From NCBI GenBank assembly GCA_937886445.1, contig CALGBY010000048.1, positions 1 to 64,000 on the forward strand: DNA of 64,000 nt. The letters are read 5' to 3'. Positions 8,683-17,518 of this stretch are shown here, in pieces; position 1 is the first letter of the stretch; each line of letters starts with the position of its first letter. This DNA is from an uncultured Clostridia bacterium. Lineage in GTDB: Bacteria; Bacillota; Clostridia; Christensenellales; Aristaeellaceae. Under the pieces are notes generated by a model. The model did not search any database. It was not told the DNA's origin and saw nothing but the letters and a program-made list of their open reading frames with translations. A program made the position numbers and the translations under genes.

Positions 8683-10902
8683 TCAGTTTCCTTTCGTACC
8701 TGAAGCGGCTTCAGGTCTCTCATCGATCAGCTGACGGCGCACAAGATCGGCAAAAGCGCCGTTCATCGCGATCAGTTCTTCATAGGTACCGTCTTCGGCG
8801 ATCCTGCCGTTTTCAAGCAGAATGATCCTGTCGCAATGCCGGATGGTGGAAAGACGATGGGCGATCACGACGCGCGTACACTTCAGGGCATCCAGAGATT
8901 CCGATACCTTTTTCTGCGTGATATTGTCAAGAGCGCTGGTCGCCTCATCAAAAATGAGGATCTTCGGCCTGGGTGCGATCGCGCGCGCGATCATCAGGCG
9001 TTGACGCTGTCCGCCGGAAATACCGCCCGCGCCCTCGGAGATCAGCGTGTGCATGCCCATCGGCATCTCGCGGATATCATCCGCCACATCCGCCTGCTCC
9101 GCCGCTGCCCAGGCGTCGTCCATCGTAAGCTGCGGCGCTGAGATCACGATATTGGAATAGATATCACCCTGGAAAAGCTTGCCGTTCTGCATCACCGTTC
9201 CGATATTGCGTCGCAGAGAGCGAAGATCCAGCATTGAAATATCCTTGCCGTCATAATATACGGCGCCCATCTGCGGCTTTTCAAAGCCGAGCATGATACG
9301 CACCAGTGTCGATTTGCCGCAGCCCGTTTTTCCAACGATGGCCACATACTGGCCGGGTCTGATCTTCAGTGACAGATCATCCAGCACATAGGGGGAATTA
9401 TCATCATAGCGGAAGGAAATATTGTTCAGTTCGATCGAGCCCGTCAGTCTGGTCACCATCTGCTTATTGCCGGCTGTATCGGGTACGGCATCCATCAAAG
9501 GCTTTGCCATATCCAGAGAAGGCTTGATACCGGCCACAGTGGTCACGATCCCGGCAAGAGCGGAAAGCGACGCGCTCACCTGCCCCCACGCGCCGTTGAA
9601 GGAATAGTAATCCGCCTCGCTCACACCGCTCTTGACGGCGATATAGTACATCACGATGCATCCGGCCAGACTGATCGCGGTGGAAAAAACACCGTTCAGC
9701 TTCAGAAATGCCGGCGGATTGTAGGCAAAAGCCGCTCTTTGATTGTAGATATTCGCCCAGCGCGCGAAGGCGCGCTTTTCCGCTCCGGCAAGACGGATCT
9801 TCTGGATGCCGTTGATCATCGCGTAGGTCATGCCGCTTTCAGAGGCGCTGATCTCCATTTCCCGTTTGGTGATGCGCATCTGATAAAACGCGGTCACAGT
9901 GGAAAGGACTACCGTTGACAGGGTGATCACAAGGCTGGGCAGCACCAGCGCCGGCGCGTAGCGGAACACCTGAGTGATATACATCAGGGAAAACAGAGAA
10001 GTGACACCCGTGTCAAACACCGTGCTCACCATCATTCCGCACAGTCCGCTCATATAATTGATGCGGGAATGGATCTCGCCGGAGGAATACTTTTTGAAAA
10101 AATCCGCCGGCAGGCTCAGCACACGCATCATGATGGCCGCCTGCACATCCACATTCATGCGCTGATCCCCGCGTGTATGCACAAGCTGCCTGAAAGCGCC
10201 GAGCAGCAACTGCGTTACGGAAAGTGAAAGCATAAAGCTCATCGTGGATACGAGCAGGGAGTACTTTTTGATCTGAAGCACTTCCGAAGTAAGGAAATGG
10301 TTCATCTTGGTCATGAGCAGTCCCAGCAGGGTAACGACCAGCATGGAGCCCAAAAGCATCACAAGGTTGCCTCTGGTCCATGACATCATCCCGAAAAGGA
10401 GAAGATCCTTCGTTTTCAGCTTGCGCAGCGGCAGCGGCTTATAAAAGCATATCGCGTTCTTTTCAAACATTTCCGCCGCTTTCGCGTTCACGCGTTTACG
10501 CTTGCCGCTCACGGCGTCCGGATAGGTATAGCCAAGCCCGGCGGGATCCGGAAGCAGCGCGACCGGCCCGCTCCCGTCCTTCATTTCAGCCAGAAAAGCC
10601 CCGCTCGCTTCTTTATACCAGTGTTCCGTCAGGTGCACCGTTCTGTGCATGATACCGTTCGGCCTGCACAGAAATTCCAGCGCCTCATTTTTATCCTTTA
10701 CCGTATCAGGCAGCTCGGCCTGTGTACCGTGATAATAGTGAATGATCTCATCCATCGCGGATTTGGTCTTTTCACTGTCATCCCCCTTGCGGTTCCGGTA
10801 GCGCCGTCCCATCACCGTGTCACCCAGATTGCGGAACGATTCGGAGAAGGCCTCGTCATCGCTGATCTTGCGCTGACGGATCTGATCATCAAACCAGCCC
10901 AT
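8683..10902 (-). CDS. NHLP-type RiPP exporter, second ABC transporter (membrane + ATPase)
   Basis: This 739-residue protein matches the second ABC subunit of nitrile-hydratase-leader-peptide (NHLP/NHLM) export systems. It opens with the family-typical MGWFDDQIRQRK and a roughly 180-residue N-terminal region without peptidase. A six-helix exporter domain follows, then an ATPase with Walker A GKTGCGKST, signature ISGGQRQR and Walker B ILIFDEATSALD. It acts in the cytoplasmic membrane as partner of the C39-bearing ABC upstream. It follows that gene by 14 bp and is followed at once by the P-type ATPase. Confidence 0.88.
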   Translation of the reverse strand: MGWFDDQIRQRKISDDEAFSESFRNLGDTVMGRRYRNRKGDDSEKTKSAMDEIIHYYHGTQAELPDTVKDKNEALEFLCRPNGIMHRTVHLTEHWYKEASGAFLAEMKDGSGPVALLPDPAGLGYTYPDAVSGKRKRVNAKAAEMFEKNAICFYKPLPLRKLKTKDLLLFGMMSWTRGNLVMLLGSMLVVTLLGLLMTKMNHFLTSEVLQIKKYSLLVSTMSFMLSLSVTQLLLGAFRQLVHTRGDQRMNVDVQAAIMMRVLSLPADFFKKYSSGEIHSRINYMSGLCGMMVSTVFDTGVTSLFSLMYITQVFRYAPALVLPSLVITLSTVVLSTVTAFYQMRITKREMEISASESGMTYAMINGIQKIRLAGAEKRAFARWANIYNQRAAFAYNPPAFLKLNGVFSTAISLAGCIVMYYIAVKSGVSEADYYSFNGAWGQVSASLSALAGIVTTVAGIKPSLDMAKPLMDAVPDTAGNKQMVTRLTGSIELNNISFRYDDNSPYVLDDLSLKIRPGQYVAIVGKTGCGKSTLVRIMLGFEKPQMGAVYYDGKDISMLDLRSLRRNIGTVMQNGKLFQGDIYSNIVISAPQLTMDDAWAAAEQADVADDIREMPMGMHTLISEGAGGISGGQRQRLMIARAIAPRPKILIFDEATSALDNITQKKVSESLDALKCTRVVIAHRLSTIRHCDRIILLENGRIAEDGTYEELIAMNGAFADLVRRQLIDERPEAASGTKGN

Positions 10903-10916
10903 TTATGCCCTCCTCC

Positions 10917-13094
10917 TTACTCATTTGTTACCAGCTGCGTATAGCGGCCGTTCAGCTTCATCAGTTCCTCATGCATACCGCGTTCGCATACCGTGCCATG
11001 ATCCAGTACGATGATCTCATCGCAGTCCCTCACCGTGCTCAGGCGGTGGGCGACCACGATGCAGGTGATGCCGCGATCCTTGATGGCCTTCACCACATCA
11101 TACTCCGTCTTGGCGTCAAGCGCGCTGGTAGCTTCATCCAGAATGACCACAGTGGGATCCTGTGCAAGCACACGCGCGATCTCAAGACGCTGCCGCTGTC
11201 CTCCCGAAAAATCCTTTCCGCCCTCTTGCAGCTTATAGCGGTAGCCGCCTTCTCTGCGCATGATGTCCTCATGGATCTGGGCGTCTCTGGCAGCCATGAT
11301 CACTTCAAAATCCTCAATGCTCTTGTCCCACATACGGATGTTCTCGGCGATCGTATCCTCAAACAGAATGATATCCTGATCCACCACCGCGAGTGATCCG
11401 GTAAACACACCGCGGTCGATCTCGGCAAGCGGTTTTCCATCATACAGGATCTCCCCGCTCCACGGGAAGACAAGACCGGAGATCAGCTTGGACAGGGTGG
11501 ATTTTCCGCAGCCGGAGGACCCGACGAACGCCACCGAGCTTCCGGGCTTCAGATGCATGCTGAAGTCGGTCACCACGGGCTTTCCGAGGCGTGAATAGCC
11601 GAAGGTGACATTCTTCATTTCGATATCACCGGTCAGCTTGCTGTATTCCTCCGCGCCCTCTTCTTTTCTGTTCAGCGCGGGATCATCCGGATACTCCATC
11701 ACATCCTCAATGCGTTCCATTTCGGTACGCATTTCCTGCATCGTCTGCCCGGCGGATATGATCTCCATCGCGGGGCCCGAAAAATGCCCCATAAAGCCCT
11801 GAAACGCGGTAAGCATGCCCAGCGTAAAGGAGCCGCCAAAGGTAAGCGCGATGCCGATGCCCATGATGAGCAGGCTGCAGAATTCGCTCACAAAAGCCGG
11901 GATCATTCCCAGATACTGGTTCAGCTTGGCATACTTGGCGTCCTGCGCGTTCACGCCCGCCTGATAACCGGCCCATTTTTCAAAAAACCCGTTTTCCGCG
12001 CCGCTGGACTGGATGGTCTCGATCATTTCGATGCCCGCTGCCGTGGTGCCTGACAGCTTTCCTCTGTCACGCATCTGGACACGGGTGATATTGATCCTTT
12101 TTTTGGAAATGATACGGCCGACAAACGCGTTGATCAGAATGGATAAGATGCCCACCGCCGCCAGAATGACGCTGTAACGGATCATGACGACCAGATAGAA
12201 CACCATCATTACGGTATTGAGGAAAAGCGGTGCCAGAGTATTGACCAACGTATCCGCGATGCCCGCGTTGCTGCTCTGCCTGGACAGGATGTCTCCCGCC
12301 ATGCGCTGAGAAAAAAACTCCATCGGCAGGCGAAGCACCTTCCACATAAAGCCCGTCGAGCCGGTCACGGCCATTTTGCCCCGGATACGCAGCGAATAGA
12401 CCGCCGTCAGCCACGCCAGGATCAATTGGATCGCGCTCATGACGGACAGGGCATAAATGAACGGCATCAGCCATTCATCGTTTCTGTGTGTGAGAAGACG
12501 GTCGATGAAGATACGGGAAAATACGGGATTGATGATGCCGATCAGCGTGGAAATGACAGCCGTGGAAACCGTAAAGATCACAGCCGTACTGCCGCCCTTC
12601 AGGCGGTTCCTCGCAAAATCCGCCACCGAGCGCTTCTTCCCGCCGGGAACAAAATCCTCAGTGGGCTCAAACATCAGGCATATTCCGGTAAACGCTTCAT
12701 CAAAAGCCTGCATCGAAACCGTATAATTGCCCTTCGCGGGGTCGTTCAGCACCGCTTTATTGCCTTTAAAGCCGCAAAGCACCACAAAATGGTTGAAATT
12801 CCAGTGAACGATGCAGGGGAATTCCCCGTTATCGCGCAGGGCTTCGCTGGTTTCATAGCGATAGCCGGCGGCCTTCAGGCCGTAATGGCGGGCGGCCAGC
12901 AGGATGTTTCGCGCGTTTGAACCGTCTCTGGATACACCGCAATCCACTCTTGCCTGTTCAAGCGGTACCCATTTTCCGTAATATGCCAGTATCATATCCA
13001 GGCTGGCCGCGCCGCATTCCAGCGCCTCCAGCTGCATCACCACCGGCACTTTGGCCACGCCCTTTTTGACGGGGGCCTTCACTTTCTTACTCAC
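10917..13094 (-). CDS. NHLP-type RiPP exporter with C39 leader peptidase (peptidase/permease/ATPase)
   Basis: This 725-residue ABC exporter cleaves a leader at a double-Gly-type site and exports the core peptide. The N-terminal C39 domain keeps the oxyanion Gln21 and catalytic Cys27 (QLEALECGAASL), His102 (NHFVVL) and Asp118 (NDPAKG). Six transmembrane helices follow at about 160-450, then an ATPase with GSSGCGKST, SGGQRQR and VVILDEATSALD. All catalytic residues are intact, so the exporter should be active. It is the middle gene of the HlyD-like/ABC1/ABC2 trio, 11 bp after the adaptor gene. No precursor peptide is apparent nearby. Confidence 0.92.
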   Translation of the reverse strand: MSKKVKAPVKKGVAKVPVVMQLEALECGAASLDMILAYYGKWVPLEQARVDCGVSRDGSNARNILLAARHYGLKAAGYRYETSEALRDNGEFPCIVHWNFNHFVVLCGFKGNKAVLNDPAKGNYTVSMQAFDEAFTGICLMFEPTEDFVPGGKKRSVADFARNRLKGGSTAVIFTVSTAVISTLIGIINPVFSRIFIDRLLTHRNDEWLMPFIYALSVMSAIQLILAWLTAVYSLRIRGKMAVTGSTGFMWKVLRLPMEFFSQRMAGDILSRQSSNAGIADTLVNTLAPLFLNTVMMVFYLVVMIRYSVILAAVGILSILINAFVGRIISKKRINITRVQMRDRGKLSGTTAAGIEMIETIQSSGAENGFFEKWAGYQAGVNAQDAKYAKLNQYLGMIPAFVSEFCSLLIMGIGIALTFGGSFTLGMLTAFQGFMGHFSGPAMEIISAGQTMQEMRTEMERIEDVMEYPDDPALNRKEEGAEEYSKLTGDIEMKNVTFGYSRLGKPVVTDFSMHLKPGSSVAFVGSSGCGKSTLSKLISGLVFPWSGEILYDGKPLAEIDRGVFTGSLAVVDQDIILFEDTIAENIRMWDKSIEDFEVIMAARDAQIHEDIMRREGGYRYKLQEGGKDFSGGQRQRLEIARVLAQDPTVVILDEATSALDAKTEYDVVKAIKDRGITCIVVAHRLSTVRDCDEIIVLDHGTVCERGMHEELMKLNGRYTQLVTNE

Positions 13095-13105
13095 TGCCGT
13101 TATCC

Positions 13106-13717
13106 TCAGTTAAACACAAATTTCAGGGGGTGGATGCTTTCCAGCATGATCTCGGCTGAAAGCACGGTATCCTCATCCTCCGCAAGCCCCAGATCCTCCC
13201 GGATGGACGCACAGCTTCCGAAGACCAGATAAACGATATCGCCGCTGGAAAAGCCCATGAGGCGCGCGGCTTTTTCGCTGTAATCGCCGCGTTCCTCCTG
13301 CACGTCATCCGGATAGCCGATAAAGGTGCAGCTGAGATCCAGCTCACAGCCCGTCAGCGCATAATACTTTTCCACCGTCTGCCCTTCAGGATCCAGCATA
13401 TATGTCCGCAGATCAAGCCTTCCGCCGTGCGCGGAAAGATATTCCGATATCTGAGGGATATTATCGGAATCCGTATAAAGCACAAGCCCGTAGCCATTCT
13501 CGGTCTTTCCGGCATCGGCCGTCCTTTTCACATATACAGAGCACCGCGCCTTCGTTTCGATGCTGCCGGTGGCTCCCCAGACGATCGCTCCGATCAATAA
13601 TACGATCACCGCGATGATGACGATCCACAGCCCGGGATTGGTGGCATGGATAAACTCATGCAGATCCTCCGGAGATGAAATGCGGTCCAAACTCTTTTTC
13701 CTGAATACCGATGCCAT
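13106..13717 (-). CDS. NHLP system HlyD-like secretion adaptor, short form
   Basis: The start at 13717 (ASVFRKKSLDRISSPEDL...) is chosen over the longer frame to 13774 because GGAG lies 7 bases upstream of it. The 203-residue protein has the adaptor signature (RKKSLDRISSPEDL), one membrane helix at about 30-55 and then only about 150 residues. Classical HlyD proteins carry a long coiled-coil hairpin and barrel domains that are largely absent here. It likely links or stabilises the two ABC subunits. It is first in the operon, 65 bp or less from the mapped promoter. Confidence 0.75.
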   Translation of the reverse strand: MASVFRKKSLDRISSPEDLHEFIHATNPGLWIVIIAVIVLLIGAIVWGATGSIETKARCSVYVKRTADAGKTENGYGLVLYTDSDNIPQISEYLSAHGGRLDLRTYMLDPEGQTVEKYYALTGCELDLSCTFIGYPDDVQEERGDYSEKAARLMGFSSGDIVYLVFGSCASIREDLGLAEDEDTVLSAEIMLESIHPLKFVFN

Positions 13718-13765
13718 ATGCAAGCACACTCCGTAAAATAAATAGTAAGTACATACATTATTCTT

Positions 13766-13794
13766 ATTATACACATAAGTAACACAAAATACAA
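13766..13794 (-). promoter_or_regulatory. Promoter of the NHLP exporter operon
   Basis: On the minus strand TTGTAT (13789-13794), a 17-bp spacer and TATAAT (13766-13771) lie about 50 bp upstream of the adaptor start. The weak -35 suggests an activator. The -10 context ATGTGTATAATAAG is repeated upstream of the Ig-like gene at about 1600-1613. Confidence 0.7.
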
Positions 13795-13936
13795 GTATGC
13801 AGCTGCTCAGCTTTCAAAAAGCATTGTCTGTTTACCGTAAAATGCATCCGGTCCGAACTGAGAGGCATGCCTGCAGAGCCCGTACGGATCCCGGAAAAAG
13901 TTTTTCTCAAAAAGCGGAAAAACCTTCACAAAACCG

Positions 13937-13965
13937 TTGACACAGGTACACGGCAGTGCTATAAT
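13937..13965 (+). promoter_or_regulatory. Strong promoter of rplJ-rplL
   Basis: TTGACA (13937-13942), 17 bp and TATAAT (13960-13965) form a perfect sigma-A consensus, as expected for ribosomal protein genes. Confidence 0.93.
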
Positions 13966-13977
13966 ACCTCACGGCTC

Positions 13978-14112
13978 AAAAGAGCCTGTGCCAAAGACAG
14001 CAGGTACGCGCAAGCGTTCAAAGGCATTGCCGCCGGCCGAGGTGCGAGGACGATTCTGATGAAATTCTGCCCTTGTGCCATGCACAGGGGCTTCTTTTTA
14101 ATCAAAGCCGGA
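13978..14112 (+). ncRNA. Ribosomal protein L10 leader
   Basis: The untranslated leader of rplJ contains the conserved CAAAGACAGCAGGT and GCCGAGGTGCGAGGA segments of the L10-leader RNA, which binds L10(L12)4 for feedback control. Its last part is a terminator-like hairpin, so control may be by attenuation. Confidence 0.85.
14069..14099 (+). terminator. Attenuator hairpin in the L10 leader
   Basis: The arms GCCCTTGTG and CACAGGGGC (one G-U pair) are followed by TTCTTTTT. It ends 31 bp before rplJ, which fits L10-dependent premature termination. Confidence 0.8.
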
Positions 14113-14130
14113 AAGATGGTGCGTACAACA

Positions 14131-14655
14131 ATGAGTTACAACATGGACAATCTGACCAAGAATCAGGAAGCCAAGATCGCGGCCGTAGCCGGTATCGTGG
14201 AAAAGCTGAAGAATGCTCAGAGCGTAGTGGTCGTGGAATACAGCGGCATCACCGTTGAGGAAGTGACCGGTCTGCGCGCCAAGTTCCGTGAGGCCGGCGT
14301 GGAATACGTCGTTCTCAAGAACAAGCTGTTTGCCCGTGCCCTGAAGGAAATGAATATCGAAGGTCTGGATAACATCCTGGAAGGCCCCAACGCTTTCGCT
14401 TTCGGTATGAACGACGCCGTGGCTCCCGCCAAGGTGGTATACGACTTCATCGACAAGAGCAAGAAGGAATGCCTGAAGGTCAAGGGTGGTCTGATGGGTA
14501 CCGAGGTCATGGATGTGGCCGGCGTGAAGGCGCTCTCCGAGCTGCCCAGCCGCGAAGTCCTGCTTGCCCGTCTGGTGGGTTCCCTCAAGAGCCCCATCAC
14601 CAATCTGGTCTATGCGATCGAAGCGATCCGCAAGAAGGCCGCCGGCGAAGAATGA
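14131..14655 (+). CDS. rplJ: 50S ribosomal protein L10
   Basis: This 174-residue protein is the base of the L7/L12 stalk. SVVVVEYSGITVEEVTGLR and YVVLKNKLFARAL are typical L10, followed by the C-terminal helices (LVYAIEAIRKKAA) that bind L12 dimers. The reading frame is open far upstream into the L10 leader, so the start is inferred. ATG 14131 is favoured, although ATG 14116 or 14143 cannot be excluded because no ideal ribosome binding site is present. rplL follows by 73 bp. Neither rplK-rplA upstream nor rpoB downstream is present, unlike the usual order. Confidence 0.92.
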   Translation: MSYNMDNLTKNQEAKIAAVAGIVEKLKNAQSVVVVEYSGITVEEVTGLRAKFREAGVEYVVLKNKLFARALKEMNIEGLDNILEGPNAFAFGMNDAVAPAKVVYDFIDKSKKECLKVKGGLMGTEVMDVAGVKALSELPSREVLLARLVGSLKSPITNLVYAIEAIRKKAAGEE

Positions 14656-14728
14656 TCGCCGCGTAACATGGGCACAAGCTGCCTGACAACATATTCAACT
14701 ACTGAATAATTTGATGGAGGAAATCAAA

Positions 14729-15100
14729 ATGACTAGTGCTGAACTGATCGCGGCCGTAAAAGAAATGACCGTGCTCGAGCTGAATGACCTGGTAAAGGCC
14801 CTCGAAGAAGAATTCGGCGTATCCGCCGCTGCTCCCGTTGCCGTGATGGCCGGCCCCGCTGCCGCTGCCGCTCCCGTTGAAGAACAGACCGAATTCGACG
14901 CCATCCTGGTGGACGCCGGTTCCGAAAAGATCAAGGTCATCAAGGCCGTGCGCGAGATCGTTGCCGGTCTGGGCCTGAAGGAAGCCAAGGACTTCGTAGA
15001 GAGCGTTCCCAAGGCTCTGAAGGAAGCCTGCTCCAAGGAAGAAGCCGAGAAGATCAAGGCTCAGTTCGCCGAGATCGGTGCCAAGGTGGAAGTCAAGTAA
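14729..15100 (+). CDS. rplL: 50S ribosomal protein L7/L12
   Basis: This 123-residue stalk protein recruits translation GTPases. The start at 14729 is fixed by GGAGG at 14716-14720. The N-terminal dimerisation helix (ELIAAVKEMTVLELNDLVKA), an Ala/Pro hinge and the C-terminal domain (IKVIKAVREIVAGLGLKEAK) are all present. It is co-transcribed with rplJ and closed by a terminator. Confidence 0.97.
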   Translation: MTSAELIAAVKEMTVLELNDLVKALEEEFGVSAAAPVAVMAGPAAAAAPVEEQTEFDAILVDAGSEKIKVIKAVREIVAGLGLKEAKDFVESVPKALKEACSKEEAEKIKAQFAEIGAKVEVK

Positions 15101-15116
15101 TTTTCATCAGGCATAC

Positions 15117-15147
15117 AGAGGGTTCCGCGCAAGCGGAGCCCTCTTTT
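15117..15147 (+). terminator. Terminator after rplL
   Basis: The arms AGAGGGTTCCGC and GCGGAGCCCTCT around GCAA are followed by TTTT. The sequence runs up to the stop of the convergent RluA-type gene. Confidence 0.9.
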
Positions 15148-16024
15148 AAGTCTCTTCAAATACCTGTCTCAGTTCCCCGGGGAGCGGGCTTTCAAGCTCA
15201 ACGTTTTTCCCGGTGACCGGATGGATAAAGGATACATAGCAGCTGTGCAGGGCAAATCTCCCCGGCAGAAGAGGATGCTCCGTACCGTACAGATAATCTC
15301 CCGTAACGGGGCATCCGGTTGCCTGCATATGTACACGGATCTGATGGGTACGCCCTGTCTCCAGTTCAAGCAGAAGCAGGGCATGCCTTTCGTTTTTCTC
15401 AAGCATCCTGTAGCGGGTCACACTCATCTTTCCGTCTTCACTTATGTGTCTTCTGGTTCCCTCCCCGCTTCTCGCGATCGGCAGACGGATCTCACCCTCA
15501 TCCTCTGCGGGCGCGCCGTCCGTTACCGCCAGATACTTTCTTATAAACGACGGTGTATGCAGCGTCTTTTGCAGCAAATACTGCGCGTGCGCGTTTTTCG
15601 CGCACACCATCAGCCCCGAGGTGCCCTTATCCAGCCGGTTCACCGGGCGGAATGTAAAGGTATCCGGGCAGCTCAGATACGCGTAGACCGCGTTTTCAAG
15701 CGTATGCGGATCGGGAAGAGAAGAACGCACGGAGGGCAGCGGTGCCGGCTTGGAGACCACAAGCAGATCCCCGTCCTCATAGGCGATATCCAGCGGCAGA
15801 AAAAAGGGCTTCGGCAGATCCTCCCCGTCAGGCAGAAAAACGGATACGGTATCGCCTTCCTTTACACGCCGGTCGGTGTGGGTATTCATCCCGCACAGAA
15901 AAATACCCCCGCTGAACTTGAGCGAAGAGATCCTTTTTCTGGAAAGCAGCAGGCGCGAGGAAAGCACTCTTTCCACCTTCCAGCCTTCCTCCTCCTCCGT
16001 TACCGCGTAAACAAATTCCCTCAC
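15146..16024 (-). CDS. RluA-family pseudouridine synthase
   Basis: This 292-residue enzyme isomerises uridine to pseudouridine in rRNA or tRNA. An S4-like RNA-binding domain occupies about 1-75 (RVLSSRLLLSRKRISSLKFSGGI). The catalytic domain carries the family motif NRLDKGTSGL with the catalytic Asp, and later GRTHQIRVHMQATGCPVTGD. Target position cannot be told among RluD-like members. It is convergent with rplL and is not in an obvious operon. Confidence 0.92.
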   Translation of the reverse strand: MREFVYAVTEEEEGWKVERVLSSRLLLSRKRISSLKFSGGIFLCGMNTHTDRRVKEGDTVSVFLPDGEDLPKPFFLPLDIAYEDGDLLVVSKPAPLPSVRSSLPDPHTLENAVYAYLSCPDTFTFRPVNRLDKGTSGLMVCAKNAHAQYLLQKTLHTPSFIRKYLAVTDGAPAEDEGEIRLPIARSGEGTRRHISEDGKMSVTRYRMLEKNERHALLLLELETGRTHQIRVHMQATGCPVTGDYLYGTEHPLLPGRFALHSCYVSFIHPVTGKNVELESPLPGELRQVFEET

Positions 16025-16172
16025 CGCATTTTTCCCTCCCGGCCGTTCCGTACTGTTTCTATTTTACCGCCCAGGCACGGTATATTCAACCGTGGCCGCG
16101 CAAAAAATGCAGGTCGGTATTTGCACAATTCGATACAAAAACAGTATATTCCTGTATAAAATGGAATTAAGA

Positions 16173-16201
16173 TTGACATTGTCTTATTTGGGAAGTAAAA
16201 T
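16173..16201 (+). promoter_or_regulatory. Promoter of the AraC regulator
   Basis: TTGACA (16173-16178), 17 bp and TAAAAT (16196-16201), about 32 bp upstream of the start at 16233. It likely also drives mrnC, thyX and following genes. Confidence 0.8.
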
Positions 16202-16232
16202 AGAGGAGAAGAATGATCGGAGGTGCTTCCTT

Positions 16233-17111
16233 ATGGCGGAATCCCTGCTTTTCAGAACACAGAATTCATCTTCTGTCGCGCCGGCGGTGCTGGTGGAAGC
16301 GGTCCACACACCGGATGCTCTGGCGGCGGCGAGCGGCGTGTATATTTCCAGCGCGGGCAGCGCGATGCTGCAGAGCGGAAGGCATGATCTGGCGGACTGC
16401 GAATGCTGGATGTGGCTTGCCGTTGAAAGCGGAAGCATGAGCCTGACAGACGGCGATAACGAAAAGCTGTCCATGCATCAGGGCGAAAGCTGCATGCTTC
16501 ATCCCGGAACGAAAAACCTGTACACAGAGGTGAACCAGGAGGCAAGAGTGCTGTGGATCCGCATCAGCGGAGTGCTTTCGGATGCCTTCATGCAGCGCAT
16601 GGGCGCGCTGCCGCGCTCACTGATGAAGCAGGGCGCGCTGCCCAGCCAGCTGAACCTGGCCAAGCACATCGTACAGGCCGCGGTGCGTATCTCATCCGCG
16701 AAGGACGCTTCCTCCGCGCAGCTTCAGCAGCTGCTGTGGGCCATGCTGGCTTCTCATAACGGGCAGCCGGTGGCCATGGACGCGGTACTGAGCCACGAGA
16801 TCGCCAAAGTAGTGGATACGATGCGGCAGAACCAGTATAAGGATTCCTTCTCCCTGAACGATATGGCCGCCATTTCAAGAATGCCGGTGGAAACCTTCCG
16901 CAAACGGTTTGTCACGGAGGTAGGCATGCCGCCGCAAAGCTACCAGCTCTTCTGCAAGATGGAAAGAGCGAAAACGCTGCTCAAATCCGGCTGCACGGTA
17001 CGTCAGGCAGGCGTGGAGGTAGGCATGAGCGATCCCTATCATTTTTCCAAGACTTTCAAAAACATCGTGGGCATGAGTCCGTCCGCCTATTCCAAGACGG
17101 CGCTTAAATGA
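16233..17111 (+). CDS. AraC-family transcriptional regulator
   Basis: The start at 16233 is chosen from GGAGG at 16219-16223; an upstream in-frame extension has no support. The 292-residue protein has an N-terminal cupin-like sensor domain (about 20-140) and a C-terminal double helix-turn-helix (about 190-290; SLNDMAAISRMPVETFRKRF, then VGMSDPYHFSKTFKNIVG). It probably senses a small molecule such as a sugar. Its stop overlaps the mrnC start by 4 bp (ATGA), so a regulator leads an RNA-processing operon. Confidence 0.88.
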   Translation: MAESLLFRTQNSSSVAPAVLVEAVHTPDALAAASGVYISSAGSAMLQSGRHDLADCECWMWLAVESGSMSLTDGDNEKLSMHQGESCMLHPGTKNLYTEVNQEARVLWIRISGVLSDAFMQRMGALPRSLMKQGALPSQLNLAKHIVQAAVRISSAKDASSAQLQQLLWAMLASHNGQPVAMDAVLSHEIAKVVDTMRQNQYKDSFSLNDMAAISRMPVETFRKRFVTEVGMPPQSYQLFCKMERAKTLLKSGCTVRQAGVEVGMSDPYHFSKTFKNIVGMSPSAYSKTALK

Positions 17112-17515
17112 CGAACGCGGCGGCAATATCGCCGCGGCTTTCAAAAGAGGAAGCGCTTATGCTGTCCGGACTGCAGCTGGCCTATGTGGGCGACAGTGTG
17201 CATCACCTGATGGTGCGCGCAAGCCTGATAAGGAAACCTGCCCGTGTGCATGAGATGCACAGCCGCGCGACCGAGCGCGTAAAGGCCTCCGCGCAGGCAA
17301 AGGCACTGGAAAGGCTGCTTCCCCTGCTTACGCAGGAGGAAACGGATATCGTACATCGCGGACGCAACGCGCATCCCCGCCATGCCGCCCCGAAAAGCGC
17401 CACATCCGGCGATTACGCCGGCGCTACCGGCTTTGAAGCTCTGCTGGGCTTCCTGTGGCTGACCGGAGATACCGAACGATTGAATACACTGTTTGAGCTT
17501 TCTCAGGAGGATTGA
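17108..17515 (+). CDS. mrnC: Mini-ribonuclease III
   Basis: This 135-residue RNase III-like enzyme lacks the dsRNA-binding domain and matures 23S rRNA ends in Firmicutes. The catalytic core motif LAYVGDSVHHLMVR is near residues 24-37, and RGRNA... GDYAGATGFEALLGFLWLTG matches the family C-terminal part. It starts within the stop of the AraC gene and is followed by thyX after 3 bp. Confidence 0.93.
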   Translation: MTNAAAISPRLSKEEALMLSGLQLAYVGDSVHHLMVRASLIRKPARVHEMHSRATERVKASAQAKALERLLPLLTQEETDIVHRGRNAHPRHAAPKSATSGDYAGATGFEALLGFLWLTGDTERLNTLFELSQED

Positions 17516-17518
17516 AAA

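Noticed and set aside
13718..13774. Longer N-terminus for the HlyD-like adaptor
   Set aside because: The extra residues overlap the promoter -10 region and lack a ribosome binding site, while the internal start has GGAG at the right distance.
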